Below are positions 15,810 to 15,955 of a stretch of DNA of 15,955 nt, piece after piece. Source of the DNA: Halocafeteria seosinensis (taxonomy: Eukaryota > Sar > Bigyra > Bicosoecida); the NCBI GenBank assembly GCA_001687465.1, contig LVLI01000026.1:1-15955 (forward strand). Direction: 5' to 3'. Below the pieces are notes generated by a model that was not told the DNA's origin, did no database searches, and saw only the letters and a program-made list of their open reading frames with translations. The position numbers and the translations under genes are program-made. The first letter of the stretch is position 1, and every line of letters begins with the position of its first letter.

Positions 15810-15822
15810 GAGGCTACGCCTC
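15810..15822 (-). terminator. GC stem-loop just past the stop of the right-edge gene
   Basis: GAGGC-TAC-GCCTC forms a perfect five-base-pair hairpin starting four bases after the minus-strand stop at 15826-15828. In a nuclear gene this is not a classical terminator; it is flagged only as a possible 3' UTR structure. Confidence 0.2.
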
Positions 15823-15825
15823 CCA

Positions 15826-15955
15826 TCATACGCCGTATTGGGCATTACTAAATGCAACCACTTGCGCAGCATTCTGCAGTTGCTCCGCTGCACCGAACAG
15901 CTTAGGCGCAATCGAAGATCCCTGACAAACAAGACCGGATCCGTTACCCTTAGAT
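15826..15955 (-). CDS. 3' end of an unidentified protein gene, truncated by the window edge
   Basis: The minus strand is open for 42 codons from the right edge to a TGA at 15826-15828. The peptide is rich in small and Gln/Ala residues (GLVCQGSSIAPKLFGAAEQL, then QNAAQVVAFSNAQYGV at the C-terminus) and has an even, protein-like composition. I recognise no family, and the length is too short to exclude a chance frame. The foldback block immediately downstream would form its 3' UTR or flank. Confidence 0.4.
   Translation of the reverse strand, partial: SKGNGSGLVCQGSSIAPKLFGAAEQLQNAAQVVAFSNAQYGV

Overview
The window is eukaryotic nuclear DNA. It has short GT-AG introns, long dinucleotide microsatellites, eukaryote-only protein families and no bacterial operon or ribosome-binding-site layout. 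The likely source is a stramenopile (a diatom, brown alga or oomycete-like genome). That placement is an inference: the transposase remnant contains the motif order RKDVECAFGILK...LHNML..YDGLD, which I associate with PIF/Harbinger transposases of those groups, and a 9.5-kb intronless gene sits beside a gene with a small intron. Species cannot be named from this sequence.

Left part (1-11165): two well-supported genes lie tail to tail. After a TC/TG microsatellite block (1-141) and a pentanucleotide tract (about 174-203), a two-exon plus-strand gene (205-997 and 1070-1482) encodes a 401-residue RABL3/LIP1-type small GTPase. It has an unusually large low-complexity insertion between its P-loop and DxxG regions. 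Only 185 bp separate its stop from the stop of a giant minus-strand single-exon gene (11165-1668, 3165 residues). That protein is an armadillo/HEAT-type helical repeat solenoid with an acidic and Ala-rich linker and a C-terminal PH-like domain.

Middle (11166-13988): the upstream region of the giant gene carries an ATGAT pentanucleotide repeat and a 44-bp TG microsatellite. From about 12069 to 13300 the minus strand holds suggestive but unresolved coding signals. The best part is a set of small exons with two canonical introns, GTAAGC...GCAG and GTAAGT...GCAG; I do not recognise the product. From 13441 to 13761 there is a mosaic tandem repeat that includes a perfect 92-bp direct repeat.

Right part (13989-15955): a deleted PIF/Harbinger transposon. 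The C-terminal half of a coiled-coil partner protein on the minus strand is joined almost directly, head to head, to the C-terminal half of the DDE transposase on the plus strand. The simplest reading is one internal deletion that removed both amino termini and the central promoter. Terminal inverted repeats were not found. The extreme right contains foldback AT-rich repeats (15634-15790) and the 3' end of an unidentified minus-strand reading frame cut by the window edge.

The candidate novelties are the GTPase insertion, the giant ARM-PH protein, the mirror-image transposon deletion derivative, the 92-bp repeat mosaic and the unresolved minus-strand spliced locus. None is proven to be a new biological system.
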